From Psychrobacter sp. 4Bb (GTDB lineage: Bacteria; Pseudomonadota; Gammaproteobacteria; Pseudomonadales; Moraxellaceae), in contig NZ_PJAS01000058.1 in assembly GCF_002836735.1 (NCBI RefSeq), positions 1 through 64,000 on the forward strand: a stretch of 64,000 bases of DNA. The letters run 5' to 3'. The notes beneath the pieces were generated by a model, which saw nothing but the letters and a program-made list of their open reading frames with translations, was not told where the DNA came from and did not search any database. Shown piece by piece: positions 17,395 through 27,755 of the stretch. Each line of letters starts with the position of its first letter. Position 1 is the stretch's first letter. The position numbers and the translations under genes were made by a program.

Positions 17395-18663
17395 CTAAAA
17401 TAAAGCCAACTGTCCAGTACGCTGATCGCTGAACTTGGTCTGCGTTTGAGCCAATACATACTGACGGAAATTATCGCGCGTTAGATGTGCAAGGTGTTCG
17501 TTTTTGCCAGTGGTCGCGATGAAGTATTTAGCACGGTTGACCGCAGCACCCATCTTTTTTAAATGGTATAGCGTCAATTGATTAAACTTACGTGCTTTAA
17601 CGATTTTTTTAGCAGTTTTTGTACCGATACCTGGAATACGCACAATCATCTCATAAGTCGCTGTCTGGATATTGACTGGGAAATGCTCGCGATGGCGTAT
17701 CGCCCACGCCAGTTTTGGGTCACAGTCTAAGTCCAAAAATGGCGATTCTGGCTCCACAATCTCATGCGCGCCAAAACCATAAAAACGCATTAACCAATCT
17801 GCTTGATACAGACGATTCTCCCGCACCATCGGTACAGGCGTTCCTATCGCCGGCAAGCGATTGTCAGAGAGCATGGGGACATAGCCTGAGTAATAAACCC
17901 GTTTGAGGTCATACGTTTTGTAAAAGTGACTCGACAGCTGAATCACCTGCAAGTCAGTCTCGTTACTCGCACCAACGATCATTTGGCTGGTCTGACCTGC
18001 TGGCGTGAACTTAGGCGCTTTTTTGTGAGTCTTACGGCTTTCACGAATGGTGATAATTTCTTCTTTTACCGTTTCCATCGGTGCTTTTAATTGGTCATGT
18101 GATTTTTCTGGCGCGAGCAAAGCCAATCCTGACTTAGTCGGAATTTCGATGTTGACGCTCAGACGGTCTGCATATAGTCCTGCCTCTAACAATAGCTCTT
18201 TTGACGCGCCGGGAATGGTTTTTAGATGAATATACCCGTTAAAACGCTCGCGAGTACGCAGGAGCTTGGCAACTTCGACCAGTCGCTCCATCGTATAGTC
18301 GCCACTTTTGAAGATACCAGAGCTGAGAAACAGCCCTTCGATATAGTTGCGGCGATAAAACTGCATGGTCAAATCGACGACTTCTTCGACACTAAAAGCA
18401 GCGCGCGGCGTGTCGTTGCTTTTGCGTGAGGTGCAATACGCGCAATCATAGATGCAATGGTTGGTCAAAAGAATTTTTAGCAGACTGACACAGCGACCAT
18501 CTTCGGTATAGCTGTGACAGATACCGGTTGCTGAGGCATCGCCTAGAGCGCCGCCTTGGTTTTTGCGAGTACCAGCGGAGGAGGAGCAAGAGACATCATA
18601 TTTGGCAGCGTCAGCCAAGATATTGAGCTTGCCCTGTAATCTTTCATAATTGATGTTTGCCAT
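17395..18663 (-). CDS. Putative DNA modification/repair radical SAM protein (TIGR03916 type)
   Basis: This 422-residue protein carries a radical-SAM cluster motif CIYDCAYC (CxxxCxxC form, near residue 72) and a C-terminal helix-hairpin-helix, VRIPGIGTKTAKKIVKARKF, typical of DNA binding. Additional Cys residues early on (CSSSAG, ATGICHSY) are conserved in the family. Its partner DUF4130 protein follows immediately downstream. The combination of radical chemistry, an HhH motif and the partner supports a role in processing damaged or modified bases, but substrate and product are not known. The gene runs from an ATG at 18663. Confidence 0.87.
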   Translation of the reverse strand: MANINYERLQGKLNILADAAKYDVSCSSSAGTRKNQGGALGDASATGICHSYTEDGRCVSLLKILLTNHCIYDCAYCTSRKSNDTPRAAFSVEEVVDLTMQFYRRNYIEGLFLSSGIFKSGDYTMERLVEVAKLLRTRERFNGYIHLKTIPGASKELLLEAGLYADRLSVNIEIPTKSGLALLAPEKSHDQLKAPMETVKEEIITIRESRKTHKKAPKFTPAGQTSQMIVGASNETDLQVIQLSSHFYKTYDLKRVYYSGYVPMLSDNRLPAIGTPVPMVRENRLYQADWLMRFYGFGAHEIVEPESPFLDLDCDPKLAWAIRHREHFPVNIQTATYEMIVRIPGIGTKTAKKIVKARKFNQLTLYHLKKMGAAVNRAKYFIATTGKNEHLAHLTRDNFRQYVLAQTQTKFSDQRTGQLALF

Positions 18664-18823
18664 AAGTCGGTTATTACCAATTAATTAATGAGTAACTATT
18701 TTACCAAAATATGTATTAAGTCATTGTATTTATAAGAAAATTTAAAAAACAACACGACAAATAGTGTCGTATCCATCAAGAGGTTGTGAGCGAGCATACG
18801 TGCTACTCGATATGACACACATT

Positions 18824-18854
18824 AAAAAAGGCCTTGAATATTCAAGACCCTTTG
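18824..18854. terminator. Terminator downstream of the DUF11 protein gene
   Basis: A hairpin (CTTGAATATTCAAG core with GG/CC flanks and one bulged pair) ends in T6 on the minus strand, about 47 bp beyond the stop of the 18901-19794 gene. Confidence 0.55.
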
Positions 18855-18900
18855 CAACATGATACTGTTAAAGATGCGTATTTTGTAGTGAGCGAGTTAT

Positions 18901-19794
18901 TTATTGAACCTTGGCACGTATTACCACGGTTTTGGCCGCATTAGCATCAAAGTTCACCAAGTTCCATTTTAGACCAGAGTAGTTTTCTTGGACAACCACC
19001 GTGTTGCCAACTTGCTGAATGGTTTGATAGCTGTCTCCGCCAGTGGTAGCAAGTGTCGGCAGAGGACTATTCAACGAGACTAACTGGACGCCACTTGGTA
19101 ATGAGATCATGGCGTTGATGTCATTGACCGGCTGTGCTGAGGTGTTGGTATAAGTGGTGTGATACTCAATCACATCGCCAGGGGCAATATGATTGGCAGG
19201 AACGGCAACTTCACGTCCATCAGCATTTTTTAGAATTTTCATGACTTTGGTATTTGCATTGACCACGCCAGGCGTACTAAAGGTAGGAGTCAGTTGCAAC
19301 GTATCCAAAGTTGTCGTCGTGGTCGTTACTTGATTGGTCACTGGCTGCTGCATAATCACTGGCGGGGTGACGTTGGTTGCGACAGGTAGTACTTGCGTCA
19401 CGCTGCTGGCAGGCGTGGTAATCACATCTACTTTAGTGACTTTATTGGTAATAGAGTTAATCACCGGTACGCTAGTAACGGTCGTCATACCTTGGACAAC
19501 AGGAGACTGACGCACGACGTAGCGTGGTACAGTGGTCACCTGAGTTACCGCGTACGGCATGCCGTCTTGCATGGTGATACCGTTTGGCGTCGCCGTAATC
19601 GTAGCAGTTTTGCCATCAGAATATTGCTCGACCACCGTGGTGCTACCGCTCGCAGAGGAGCTAATGGCAATCTCAGGGGCAGCATTGGCCGATGATGTAG
19701 CCAACACTATACCTACTAGCAATGCAGACATAGCTACATTTTTTGCCATGGTTGTTTTAGCAGTTGATGCTTGAAAACCATCGTTCATAATCAT
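18901..19794 (-). CDS. Exported DUF11-domain protein
   Basis: This 297-residue protein begins with a signal peptide (basic start, MSALLVGIVLATSSANA, cleavage predicted after ANA near residue 38). A Val/Thr-rich region of about 140 residues with repeated TVTSVPV/VTTPAS-like stretches follows. The C-terminal third holds a single DUF11-like domain (APGDVIEYHTTYTNTSAQPVNDI). Proteins of this type are periplasmic or surface-associated and often repeat the domain many times; only one is present. GAGGAG precedes the ATG by 6 bp. Function is unknown; an envelope or adhesion-related role is possible. Confidence 0.75.
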   Translation of the reverse strand: MIMNDGFQASTAKTTMAKNVAMSALLVGIVLATSSANAAPEIAISSSASGSTTVVEQYSDGKTATITATPNGITMQDGMPYAVTQVTTVPRYVVRQSPVVQGMTTVTSVPVINSITNKVTKVDVITTPASSVTQVLPVATNVTPPVIMQQPVTNQVTTTTTTLDTLQLTPTFSTPGVVNANTKVMKILKNADGREVAVPANHIAPGDVIEYHTTYTNTSAQPVNDINAMISLPSGVQLVSLNSPLPTLATTGGDSYQTIQQVGNTVVVQENYSGLKWNLVNFDANAAKTVVIRAKVQ

Positions 19795-20265
19795 AAAAGA
19801 CTCCTCAAAAATAATAGTAAGTAATACAACAGTAGATAATGCCTAGATAAACAAAACCCCCGCTAAATGACACCGAAAAATATGCCAAATAACGAGGGTA
19901 GTAGTGCTGATATTAGCCTATGTATGCGATCAGACCATCATTATTTTTAGTAAGCGCGCAGCAGTGTTAACTTGCATAGAAGTTATTCAATCTTAAATAT
20001 TTCTTACTGAATAGACTTAATACTAAAGCTGTTGTGCACTCAAACTCAAATAATTATGCGCCAAAACAAATCATGGATAAAAGCAGCATTGTGTAACCGA
20101 AATGGTATAAATGCTATTTATGTGTAGTAAGGCTTTCATCTATGGAATGGCATAACTAAGTCGCTAGTCACAATCATTGTCATCGAAGCTGCTATCTAAA
20201 AGTCATTTCTCAAACTGTCTACAATTGAGAACATCAAATTTATAAATTAGAATGCAGTGTAGCTA
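19795..20265. other. Gene-free stretch between greA and the DUF11 gene
   Basis: About 470 bp of A+T-rich sequence without an open frame of convincing length, recognisable RNA gene or strong hairpin. It must contain the minus-strand promoter of the DUF11 protein gene and the 3' untranslated region of greA, but I could not place either confidently. Confidence 0.5.
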
Positions 20266-20742
20266 TTAGTCATATATAACTTTCATGACTTCATATTCAA
20301 CGACGCCCTTTGGCGTTTCGATGCGCACTTCGTCGCCTTCGAATTTACCAATCAAACCACGAGCGATTGGTGAGTTGACTGAGATTTTACCAGCTTTAAA
20401 GTCAGCTTCATCGTCGCCAACGATTTTGTACTGTTTTTCTTCTTCAGTGTCCATGTTTTCGATCACGACGCTAACACCAAACACGATACGGCCTTCTTTT
20501 GGCAGTGTCGAAGGATCGATGACTTGAGCGCCACCGAGTTTGGCTTCGATGTCACGAATACGTGCTTCACAAAAACCTTGTTGCTCACGGGCAGCATGGT
20601 ATTCAGCATTTTCTTTCAAATCGCCGTGTTCGCGTGCTTCAGCAATCGATGCTGTGATGCGTGGACGGTCGACACTTTTTAGCTGTTTTAATTCGGCTTC
20701 TAGAGCCGCGTGTCCTTGCGGAGTCATTGGGTAACGTTGCAT
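20266..20742 (-). CDS. greA: Transcription elongation factor GreA
   Basis: This 158-residue protein has the usual full GreA length. The N-terminal coiled coil carries the acidic tip sequence ([19 protein letters not shown]) that enters the RNA polymerase secondary channel and stimulates cleavage of backtracked RNA. The C-terminal FKBP-like domain holds [22 protein letters not shown] precedes the ATG. It lies downstream of carB on the same strand, a common gammaproteobacterial order, but a terminator in the 330-bp gap implies its own promoter. Confidence 0.96.
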   Translation of the reverse strand: MQRYPMTPQGHAALEAELKQLKSVDRPRITASIAEAREHGDLKENAEYHAAREQQGFCEARIRDIEAKLGGAQVIDPSTLPKEGRIVFGVSVVIENMDTEEEKQYKIVGDDEADFKAGKISVNSPIARGLIGKFEGDEVRIETPKGVVEYEVMKVIYD

Positions 20743-20920
20743 GTTTTTTCCTTAAACCAATAACACCACACCACCTCATAATGAGATGGTGTCAGTGTTG
20801 TTGCAATGGATATAAAATATAAAAGAGTGATAATTAAGACGATGTAATGAATAAGTTGGCCATCATTTATGAGTGTATTTCACCTCAATTCAAGCATAGG
20901 TGCACTTAAGCTTACGTAAT

Positions 20921-20956
20921 AAAAAGCATAGTCGCAATTTAGCCACTATGCTTTTT
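20921..20956. terminator. Terminator downstream of carB
   Basis: AAAAAGCATAGT and ACTATGCTTTTT form a perfect 12-bp stem with T-run on either strand. It lies in the 330-bp gap between carB (minus) and greA (minus); the rest of the gap shows nothing else recognisable. Confidence 0.75.
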
Positions 20957-21072
20957 AGGTCTATCACGGTAAAGGTATCGTTCCTCAAGCATGGTTGGCT
21001 ATATTTAAAGCAAACAACAATACTTGAGTGAGCTTTTAGGCAAGCCTAACGGTTATGCTTAATCTACTGAAA

Positions 21073-24000
21073 TTATTCAGCCACGTCAATAGACTTTGCT
21101 TGCTCATGCAAATCTTGTAACTTATAGACATCAAACGGTAAGTCAATCGCGTAAGATTTGCAGACGGCATCAGCGGCACCTAACGTGGTGACGTAGAATA
21201 CTTTGCCCTGTAGCGCACTACGGCGAATAGAGAACGAATCCTCTTGAGCTTGCTTACCTTCAGTAGTATTGATGATAAGGTCGATTTTGCCATTTTTCAA
21301 GGCATCAACGATATGCGGGCGACCTTCAGTGACCTTGTTGATTTGCTGACTTTCGATACCAGCGTCGCTCAGTACTTTTTGCGTGCCAGTGGTCGAGACG
21401 ATTTTGAAGCCAAAGTCTGCAAGCTGACGAGCAATCGGAGCGATTTGGGCTTTGTCGCTGTCACGAACTGAGATAAAGACGGTTTTTGTCTCGCCTTCAG
21501 TCGGCAAGCCTGGCAGACGCTCATTACTACCGATAATGGCCTTGTAGAATGCTTCGCCAAAGGTTTTGCCCACGCCCATAACTTCGCCCGTTGATTTCAT
21601 CTCAGGACTCAAGATTGGGTCAACACCTGGAAACTTAGCGAATGGGAATACCGCTTCTTTGACCGCATAGAATGCTGGAACAATCTCAGTGGTAAAACCT
21701 TGGTCTTTAAGCGAAGTACCAGCCATACAGCGAGCAGCAACCTGTGCTAAAGAAGTACCGATACACTTAGAGACAAACGGTACTGTACGTGCAGCACGTG
21801 GGTTCACTTCTAGGATATATACGGTTTCGCCTTTTACCGCGAACTGTACGTTCATTAGACCGATAACGCCTAGCTCTTTTGCCATAGCGACTGTCTGTGC
21901 GCGCATCACGTCACATAGCTCTTTAGACAGTGAGTATGGTGGCAGTGAGCATGCTGAGTCGCCTGAGTGAACGCCAGCCTGTTCGATATGTTGCATGATA
22001 CCGCCGATGACGACATCAGTACCATCACATACACAGTCTACATCGACTTCGATAGCATCATCTAAGAAACGATCCAGTAGGACAGGCGCTTCGTTCGATG
22101 CTTGTACCGCAGTACGTAGATAGTGTCTTAGCTCGTCTTCGTTATAGACGATTTCCATCGCGCGACCACCTAATACATAAGATGGACGTACAACCAATGG
22201 ATAGCCTACGTCTTTTGCTTTAACCAAGCCATCTTCTAGGCTGGTTGCTAGTGCGTTTGACGGCTGTACTAGGTTTAGCTGCTGAATCATATGCTGGAAG
22301 CGCTCACGGTCTTCGGCACGGTCGATTGCATCAGGGCTAGTACCGATGATTTTAACGCCTGCTGATTCTAGTGCACGAGCAAGTTTCAATGGTGTTTGAC
22401 CACCGAACTGGACAATCACGCCATCAGGGTTTTCGATACGAACAATCTCTAATACATCTTCTAACGTGATTGGCTCAAAGTATAGACGGTCAGAAGTGTC
22501 ATAATCGGTTGAAACCGTTTCAGGGTTACAGTTGACCATGATGGTCTCGTAACCATCTTCACGCATAGCAAGCGCTGCATGCACACAGCAGTAATCAAAC
22601 TCGATACCTTGGCCGATACGGTTAGGACCACCACCGATAACCATAATTTTCTTTTTGTCTGTTGGGTTGGCTTCACATTCGCTATCGTAGGTCGAGTACA
22701 TATAAGCCGTGCTAGTAGCAAACTCTGCTGCACAGGTATCTACACGCTTATAGACTGGATAGACGTTTAGATCCCAGCGCTTTTTGCGTAGCTGCTTCTG
22801 TGAGATACCAAGCAGTTTAGCCAAGCGCAAATCTGATAAGCCTTTACGTTTAAAGCTACGTAGATTTTTCTCGTTCAAGCCGCCAAAACCAAGTGATTTT
22901 ACGGTAGCTTCTGTTTTGACGATGTCTTCTATCTGTACCAAGAACCATGGGTCAATCTTGGTAAAGTTAAACACTTCATCGACACTCATACCGACACGGA
23001 ATGCATCAGCAACGTAGTAGATACGCTCAGGTGTTGGAATGGTTAGGCGGTTGATGATTTCGCTACGCGCTTTTTCGGCGCTCACTTTTGACAAGTCAAT
23101 TTGCTCATCAAAACCATCTGCACCTGTTTCCATGCCGCGCAATGCTTTTTGCATCGACTCTTGGAAGTTACGACCGATCGCCATCACTTCACCGACCGAT
23201 TTCATCTGAGTCGACAGGATATTGTCTGCTTGCGGGAATTTTTCGAAGTTGAAACGAGGTATCTTAGTCACGACATAATCAAGCGCAGGCTCAAAGCTGG
23301 CTGGCGTTTTGCCACCAGTGATGTCATTTTGCAATTCATCTAGGGTATAACCAATCGCCAGTTTTGCTGCGATTTTGGCAATCGGGAAGCCAGTGGCTTT
23401 TGAGGCTAGGGCAGACGAGCGTGATACGCGTGGGTTCATCTCGATGACGACCATGCGACCTGTATCAGGGTTGATACCGAACTGTACGTTTGAGCCGCCA
23501 GTTTCTACACCAATTTCACGCAGTACTGCCAATGAAGCATTACGCATGATTTGGTATTCTTTGTCCGTCAAAGTCTGCGCAGGTGCAACCGTGATAGAGT
23601 CGCCCGTGTGCACGCCCATTGGGTCAAAGTTTTCGATAGCGCAGATGATGATGCAGTTGTCGTTTTTGTCACGAACCACTTCCATCTCGTATTCTTTCCA
23701 ACCAATCAATGATTCATCGATCAATAATTGATGGTTTGGAGACAAATCAAAACCGCGCTCACAGATTTCAATGAACTCATCGCGGTTATAGGCGATACCG
23801 CCGCCTGAACCACCCATCGTGAATGATGGACGAATAATACACGGATAGCCCATTTTTTCTTGAGTAGCAAAGGCTTCTTCCATGGTTTCAGCGGTTTCAG
23901 CGCGAGGGCACTCAAGGCCGATACGCTTCATGGCTTTATCAAACAAGTTGCGGTCTTCTGCCATCTCGATTGAGTCTTTGGTCGCGCCAATCAATTCACA

Positions 24001-24336
24001 GTTATACTTAGTCAATACGCCGTGCTTATCTAGCTCTAGCGCACAGTTTAGCGCGGTCTGTCCGCCCATCGTTGGTAAGATTGCATCTGGACGTTCTTTG
24101 GCAATGATTTGCTCAACGGTCTGCCAAGTAATCGGCTCGATATAGGTTGCGTCAGCCATGACCGGGTCAGTCATGATGGTTGCAGGATTTGAGTTGACCA
24201 AGATGACGCGGTAGCCTTCTTCTTTTAGTGCTTTACACGCCTGTGCGCCTGAATAGTCAAACTCACATGCTTGGCCGATGACGATAGGGCCTGCGCCAAT
24301 GATAAGAATGCTTTTTATGTCGGTACGTTTTGGCAT
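21073..24336 (-). CDS. carB: Carbamoyl-phosphate synthase large subunit
   Basis: This 1087-residue synthase makes carbamoyl phosphate from bicarbonate, ATP and ammonia passed from CarA, feeding pyrimidine and arginine synthesis. It has the two homologous ATP-grasp halves ([18 protein letters not shown] and [18 protein letters not shown]), two [17 protein letters not shown] / [17 protein letters not shown] motifs, and the C-terminal MGS-like allosteric domain. The length is normal for the family. carA lies upstream on the same strand with 153 bp between, so an operon is likely. Confidence 0.98.
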   Translation of the reverse strand: MPKRTDIKSILIIGAGPIVIGQACEFDYSGAQACKALKEEGYRVILVNSNPATIMTDPVMADATYIEPITWQTVEQIIAKERPDAILPTMGGQTALNCALELDKHGVLTKYNCELIGATKDSIEMAEDRNLFDKAMKRIGLECPRAETAETMEEAFATQEKMGYPCIIRPSFTMGGSGGGIAYNRDEFIEICERGFDLSPNHQLLIDESLIGWKEYEMEVVRDKNDNCIIICAIENFDPMGVHTGDSITVAPAQTLTDKEYQIMRNASLAVLREIGVETGGSNVQFGINPDTGRMVVIEMNPRVSRSSALASKATGFPIAKIAAKLAIGYTLDELQNDITGGKTPASFEPALDYVVTKIPRFNFEKFPQADNILSTQMKSVGEVMAIGRNFQESMQKALRGMETGADGFDEQIDLSKVSAEKARSEIINRLTIPTPERIYYVADAFRVGMSVDEVFNFTKIDPWFLVQIEDIVKTEATVKSLGFGGLNEKNLRSFKRKGLSDLRLAKLLGISQKQLRKKRWDLNVYPVYKRVDTCAAEFATSTAYMYSTYDSECEANPTDKKKIMVIGGGPNRIGQGIEFDYCCVHAALAMREDGYETIMVNCNPETVSTDYDTSDRLYFEPITLEDVLEIVRIENPDGVIVQFGGQTPLKLARALESAGVKIIGTSPDAIDRAEDRERFQHMIQQLNLVQPSNALATSLEDGLVKAKDVGYPLVVRPSYVLGGRAMEIVYNEDELRHYLRTAVQASNEAPVLLDRFLDDAIEVDVDCVCDGTDVVIGGIMQHIEQAGVHSGDSACSLPPYSLSKELCDVMRAQTVAMAKELGVIGLMNVQFAVKGETVYILEVNPRAARTVPFVSKCIGTSLAQVAARCMAGTSLKDQGFTTEIVPAFYAVKEAVFPFAKFPGVDPILSPEMKSTGEVMGVGKTFGEAFYKAIIGSNERLPGLPTEGETKTVFISVRDSDKAQIAPIARQLADFGFKIVSTTGTQKVLSDAGIESQQINKVTEGRPHIVDALKNGKIDLIINTTEGKQAQEDSFSIRRSALQGKVFYVTTLGAADAVCKSYAIDLPFDVYKLQDLHEQAKSIDVAE

Positions 24337-24430
24337 AGTTAGAGCTACCTTCGTTTGGGTGATAATTTGAGTAATCTTTATTTTTGATAACGCTCAAGGC
24401 GTTTTATACTTGCAGTGCTTTATTTAGTGC

Positions 24431-24459
24431 CGCTTGAACCGCTATGGACGATTCAAGCG
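24431..24459. promoter_or_regulatory. Hairpin in the carA-carB intergenic space
   Basis: CGCTTGAA (24431-24438) and TTCAAGCG (24452-24459) are perfect 8-bp arms with a 13-nt loop. There is no T-run on the minus strand, so it is not a classic terminator; it could affect transcript stability between the two cistrons. Confidence 0.35.
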
Positions 24460-24489
24460 TTTACTTATTATGTAGTTATAATCAACCGT

Positions 24490-25731
24490 TTACGCTTGGG
24501 CAGCTTTAGACGCTTCCATCATATCCGCAAACTTATCAAACAATGGCGCGCAGTCATGTGGACCAGGGCTGGCTTCTGGGTGACCTTGGAAGCTAAAGAC
24601 TGGCTTATTGGTCAGCTCGATACCTTGGTTAGTACCATCAAACAGTGAGCGATGAGTAGATTTAACGTTGTCAGGTAACGTGTCTTCATCAACCGCAAAA
24701 CCATGGTTCTGACTGGTAATCATAACCGTGCCAGTCGCCAAATCCTGTACTGGATGGTTAGCACCATGATGGCCAGTTTTCATTTTGATAGTATTTGCAC
24801 CGCTAGCCAGACCAATCAGCTGATGGCCTAAGCAGATGCCAAACGTTGGTACGTCAGTTTGTTCAATGATGTGACGTACCGCATCGATAGCGTAATCACA
24901 AGCTGCAGGGTCACCAGGGCCGTTTGATAAGAAGATGCCATCTGGATTTATTGCTAGCACGTCTGCGATAGGGGTCTGTGCTGGTACAACCGTTACGTGA
25001 CAACCGCGGTCAACGAGCATGCGTAGGATGTTTGTTTTGCTACCGAAGTCATAAGCGACGACGTTGTATTTAGCATCGATATGAGTACCAAGTTGCTTAA
25101 AGAAGCCGCCAGTACCACTATCATGACTACCAGGGATATCGCGGTTGAGTAGGGTGTCTGATAAATCCCACGTACCTGCTGTCCACTCGAAGTTCTCTTT
25201 AGTGCAGCATTCTTTTGCCAAGTCCATGCCCTTTAGACCTGCAAAGCCTTTCGCTAACTCAATCGCTTTTTGCTCATCGTCGCTGCTGATAGTCTCGCCG
25301 TTTGAGGCAGTCATGATACAGCCGTTCTGTGCACCTTTATCACGTAATAGACGTGTTAGCTGACGCGTATCAATTTCAGCGATAGCCACTGTTTCGTTAC
25401 GCTGTAAATAGTCGCTAAGTGACTCTGAGTTACGGAAGTTAGAGGTTGCCATGGTCCCATCACGAATGATAAGACCATCTGCCCATACTTTGTGGCCATT
25501 GCCAGATTCGGTGTCCTCGCTATTGGTGCCTGTATTACCAATATGAGGGTAAGTCAAAGTCACCAGCTGGCGGGCATAACTTGGATCGGTTAGGATTTCT
25601 TGATACCCTGTCATGGCTGTGTTAAATACCACTTCACCAATACGATGACCTAGGCTGCCGATACTGACACCGCGAAAGATTGTACCGTCTGCTAGTGCCA
25701 AAATTGCTTGTATTTCTGCCGATGAATTCAA
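24490..25731 (-). CDS. carA: Carbamoyl-phosphate synthase small (glutaminase) subunit, TTG start
   Basis: This 413-residue subunit has an N-terminal small-subunit domain ([20 protein letters not shown]) and a C-terminal class I glutaminase. The nucleophile motif is [13 protein letters not shown], and [10 protein letters not shown] supplies the catalytic His and Glu. No ATG matches the family N-terminus; GGAGG lies 6 bp before a TTG at 25731, giving [20 protein letters not shown], which aligns with the E. coli start. E. coli carA also starts with UUG, so the rare start appears conserved. It delivers ammonia to CarB. Confidence 0.96.
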   Translation of the reverse strand: MNSSAEIQAILALADGTIFRGVSIGSLGHRIGEVVFNTAMTGYQEILTDPSYARQLVTLTYPHIGNTGTNSEDTESGNGHKVWADGLIIRDGTMATSNFRNSESLSDYLQRNETVAIAEIDTRQLTRLLRDKGAQNGCIMTASNGETISSDDEQKAIELAKGFAGLKGMDLAKECCTKENFEWTAGTWDLSDTLLNRDIPGSHDSGTGGFFKQLGTHIDAKYNVVAYDFGSKTNILRMLVDRGCHVTVVPAQTPIADVLAINPDGIFLSNGPGDPAACDYAIDAVRHIIEQTDVPTFGICLGHQLIGLASGANTIKMKTGHHGANHPVQDLATGTVMITSQNHGFAVDEDTLPDNVKSTHRSLFDGTNQGIELTNKPVFSFQGHPEASPGPHDCAPLFDKFADMMEASKAAQA

Positions 25732-26233
25732 GGATTGCCTCCGCTGTTATTGGTGAGTGCCATCGTGTTTTGTTGGTCTAAAATTGCTCCATATCCTTTT
25801 ATTTACGGCATTTGACTGTTGTCATATAAAAGTAAAAAAAGGGCGATACACAAAAATTTTCCACAAAAAAGCGAGAAGACATTATTGATGAAAACTACAA
25901 AACCCACTAGATAGTGAATAGGTAACTTGCATCATGTCCGCTCGCTTAGGCACAGATTTTGCGTATTATATACAAAATAGACGGTTATAGCTAGCCGATT
26001 TACTGGGTTAATAGTCATTTCATGGCTAATAATGAGGACTTTATAAAGATATTGACTTTATAAAATAGCCTAAGCAAAAATTAACTACTTACTCTTTTAT
26101 CGAATTCGACATCAAGCGTATATTAATAGCGCTGGATTTTCGCAGTTGGCTTTGCCACAATGGACAGCGCAGCGCTAGACCCAATTTTTATGGTCGTTTG
26201 TTATAACAATAATGAAGATGACAAGGAGTCGTT
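25732..26233. other. Divergent gene-free stretch between carA and the carbonic anhydrase gene
   Basis: About 500 bp with no convincing gene. It should contain promoters for both divergent transcripts; on the minus strand a TATAAT lies near 25965 but its -35 is poor. I saw no clear pyrimidine or arginine operator and no obvious riboswitch-like fold. Confidence 0.5.
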
Positions 26234-26770
26234 ATGATTTATCAGTATTTAGACAAAACCCCTGAGTTTGCTGCACCGTTCAATGGCTGGGTAGCAGATT
26301 CAGCGCAAGTGATGGGCGATGTATATTTAGGTCATCAAGCCAATATTTGGTTCGGTGCAGTGATACGCGGTGACAACGATCGTATCCATATCGGTGACTA
26401 TAGTAATGTGCAAGAAAACAGTGTGATTCATACTGATGCAGGTATTGAGGTGAAAATCGGTAATTACGTGACTATCGGCCATTTGGCTATGTTGCATGGC
26501 TGTGAAGTCGGTGATAACAGCCTAATAGGTATTGGCGCTGTGGTACTTAACAATGTCAAAATTGGTAAAAACTGTCTGATAGGGGCGAAAGCCTTGATTA
26601 CTGAAGGTCAGGTTATTCCAGATAACTCGCTAGTGATGGGCGCGCCTGCAAAAGTGGTCAAAACGCTAACAGATGAGCAAGCCGCCATGCTAAAAATGTC
26701 AGCGCTACATTATGCTGAGCGTTGCCAGAAATTTAAAACAGGCTTAACAGAAATAGCGATGCCTGACTAA
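26234..26770 (+). CDS. Gamma-class carbonic anhydrase family protein
   Basis: This 178-residue left-handed beta-helix protein has hexapeptide repeats across most of its length (GNYVTIGHLAMLHGCEVG, LIGIGAVVLNNVKIG). It carries the expected metal-ligand histidines in VIHTD and GHLAMLHG. It resembles E. coli YrdA/CaiE-type proteins, many of which have weak or untested carbonic anhydrase activity. AAGGAG precedes the ATG. Close to carAB, it could supply bicarbonate for carbamoyl phosphate synthesis, though that is only suggested by neighbourhood. Confidence 0.87.
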   Translation: MIYQYLDKTPEFAAPFNGWVADSAQVMGDVYLGHQANIWFGAVIRGDNDRIHIGDYSNVQENSVIHTDAGIEVKIGNYVTIGHLAMLHGCEVGDNSLIGIGAVVLNNVKIGKNCLIGAKALITEGQVIPDNSLVMGAPAKVVKTLTDEQAAMLKMSALHYAERCQKFKTGLTEIAMPD

Positions 26771-26928
26771 AGGTAAATAGTCTAAGCAATTCTAAAGGGA
26801 TAGATTACAAGGTACAGGCTTATTTCGTTTACATGCTATTTAAGTGATGTGCTCAGCTTTAGTAGATAACTGTACCCAATTTTATTAAACGATTCATATT
26901 TTTTCGCAACCAACGATAAGGTCTCACC

Positions 26929-27630
26929 ATGCAGGCAAATCAAGCACAAACAAAACAAAAACAACTGGCATTATTTGATTTAGATCATACATTACTTGAT
27001 GTCGATAGCGATTATCTCTGGGGCGAGTATATCGTAAAGCATGACCTTGTCGATGAGGCGCAGTACCGCACTGCCAATCAGAAGTTTTATAATGACTATA
27101 TCGAAGGTACGCTAGACGCGACAGAGTATAATGAATTCGTTGCGCAGTTTTTAAGCAGTCTGCCGCTTGATAGACTTGATGAGCTAAGAGAAGACTATAT
27201 CAAAAGCGAAATCGAGCCACATATTCGCCCAAAAGCGATGGAAGCATTGTGTCAGCATATTGAGCAAGGACACGATGTGGTAATTATTTCTGCGACCAAT
27301 GATTTTGTGGTATCGGCCATTGCTAAGCGGTTTGGTATTGAAGCTGCCAATGTATTGGCAACGCCACTCGAGATCAAAGACAATCGCTACACAGGTAAGC
27401 TAACTGACAGACCAAACTTCCAAGCGGGCAAAATATACCATTTGGATAAATGGCTAAATAAACAGCAAGCCTCTGGCATTACCTTTGAAAAAACATATGC
27501 GTATTCAGATTCCAAAAATGATATCCCGTTACTCGAATGGGCTGATGTGGCCGTTTGCGTATCACCTGATGATGCGTTACATGCGCATGCTTTGGCACAT
27601 CGCTGGGCAGTAGAAGATTGGTCAATATAG
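26929..27630 (+). CDS. HAD-IB family hydrolase (SerB-like phosphatase)
   Basis: This 233-residue haloacid-dehalogenase phosphatase has the catalytic FDLDHTLLD motif near residue 17, motif II in IISATND, and motif III YSDSKNDIPLLEWAD. The layout matches the IB subclass that includes phosphoserine phosphatase-like and phosphatidylglycerophosphate or histidinol-phosphate phosphatases. Substrate not determined. It is transcribed toward prfB with 125 bp between. Confidence 0.85.
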   Translation: MQANQAQTKQKQLALFDLDHTLLDVDSDYLWGEYIVKHDLVDEAQYRTANQKFYNDYIEGTLDATEYNEFVAQFLSSLPLDRLDELREDYIKSEIEPHIRPKAMEALCQHIEQGHDVVIISATNDFVVSAIAKRFGIEAANVLATPLEIKDNRYTGKLTDRPNFQAGKIYHLDKWLNKQQASGITFEKTYAYSDSKNDIPLLEWADVAVCVSPDDALHAHALAHRWAVEDWSI

Positions 27631-27755
27631 ACTGTCCAATCTAATAATAGTAGCAACATTGGCAATAGCATTAATTAGTGAACCGTTTAGTCTCAATCTC
27701 ATTTAAAATAGCGCCACATTCGTTATTTATTTTTATTAGAAAAACAGGAACATTT

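Noticed and set aside
22461..22733. Antisense open frames across carB, clpB, gcdH and other long genes
   Set aside because: They run opposite to strongly conserved genes, lack ribosome-binding sites and have no family features; they are coding shadows.
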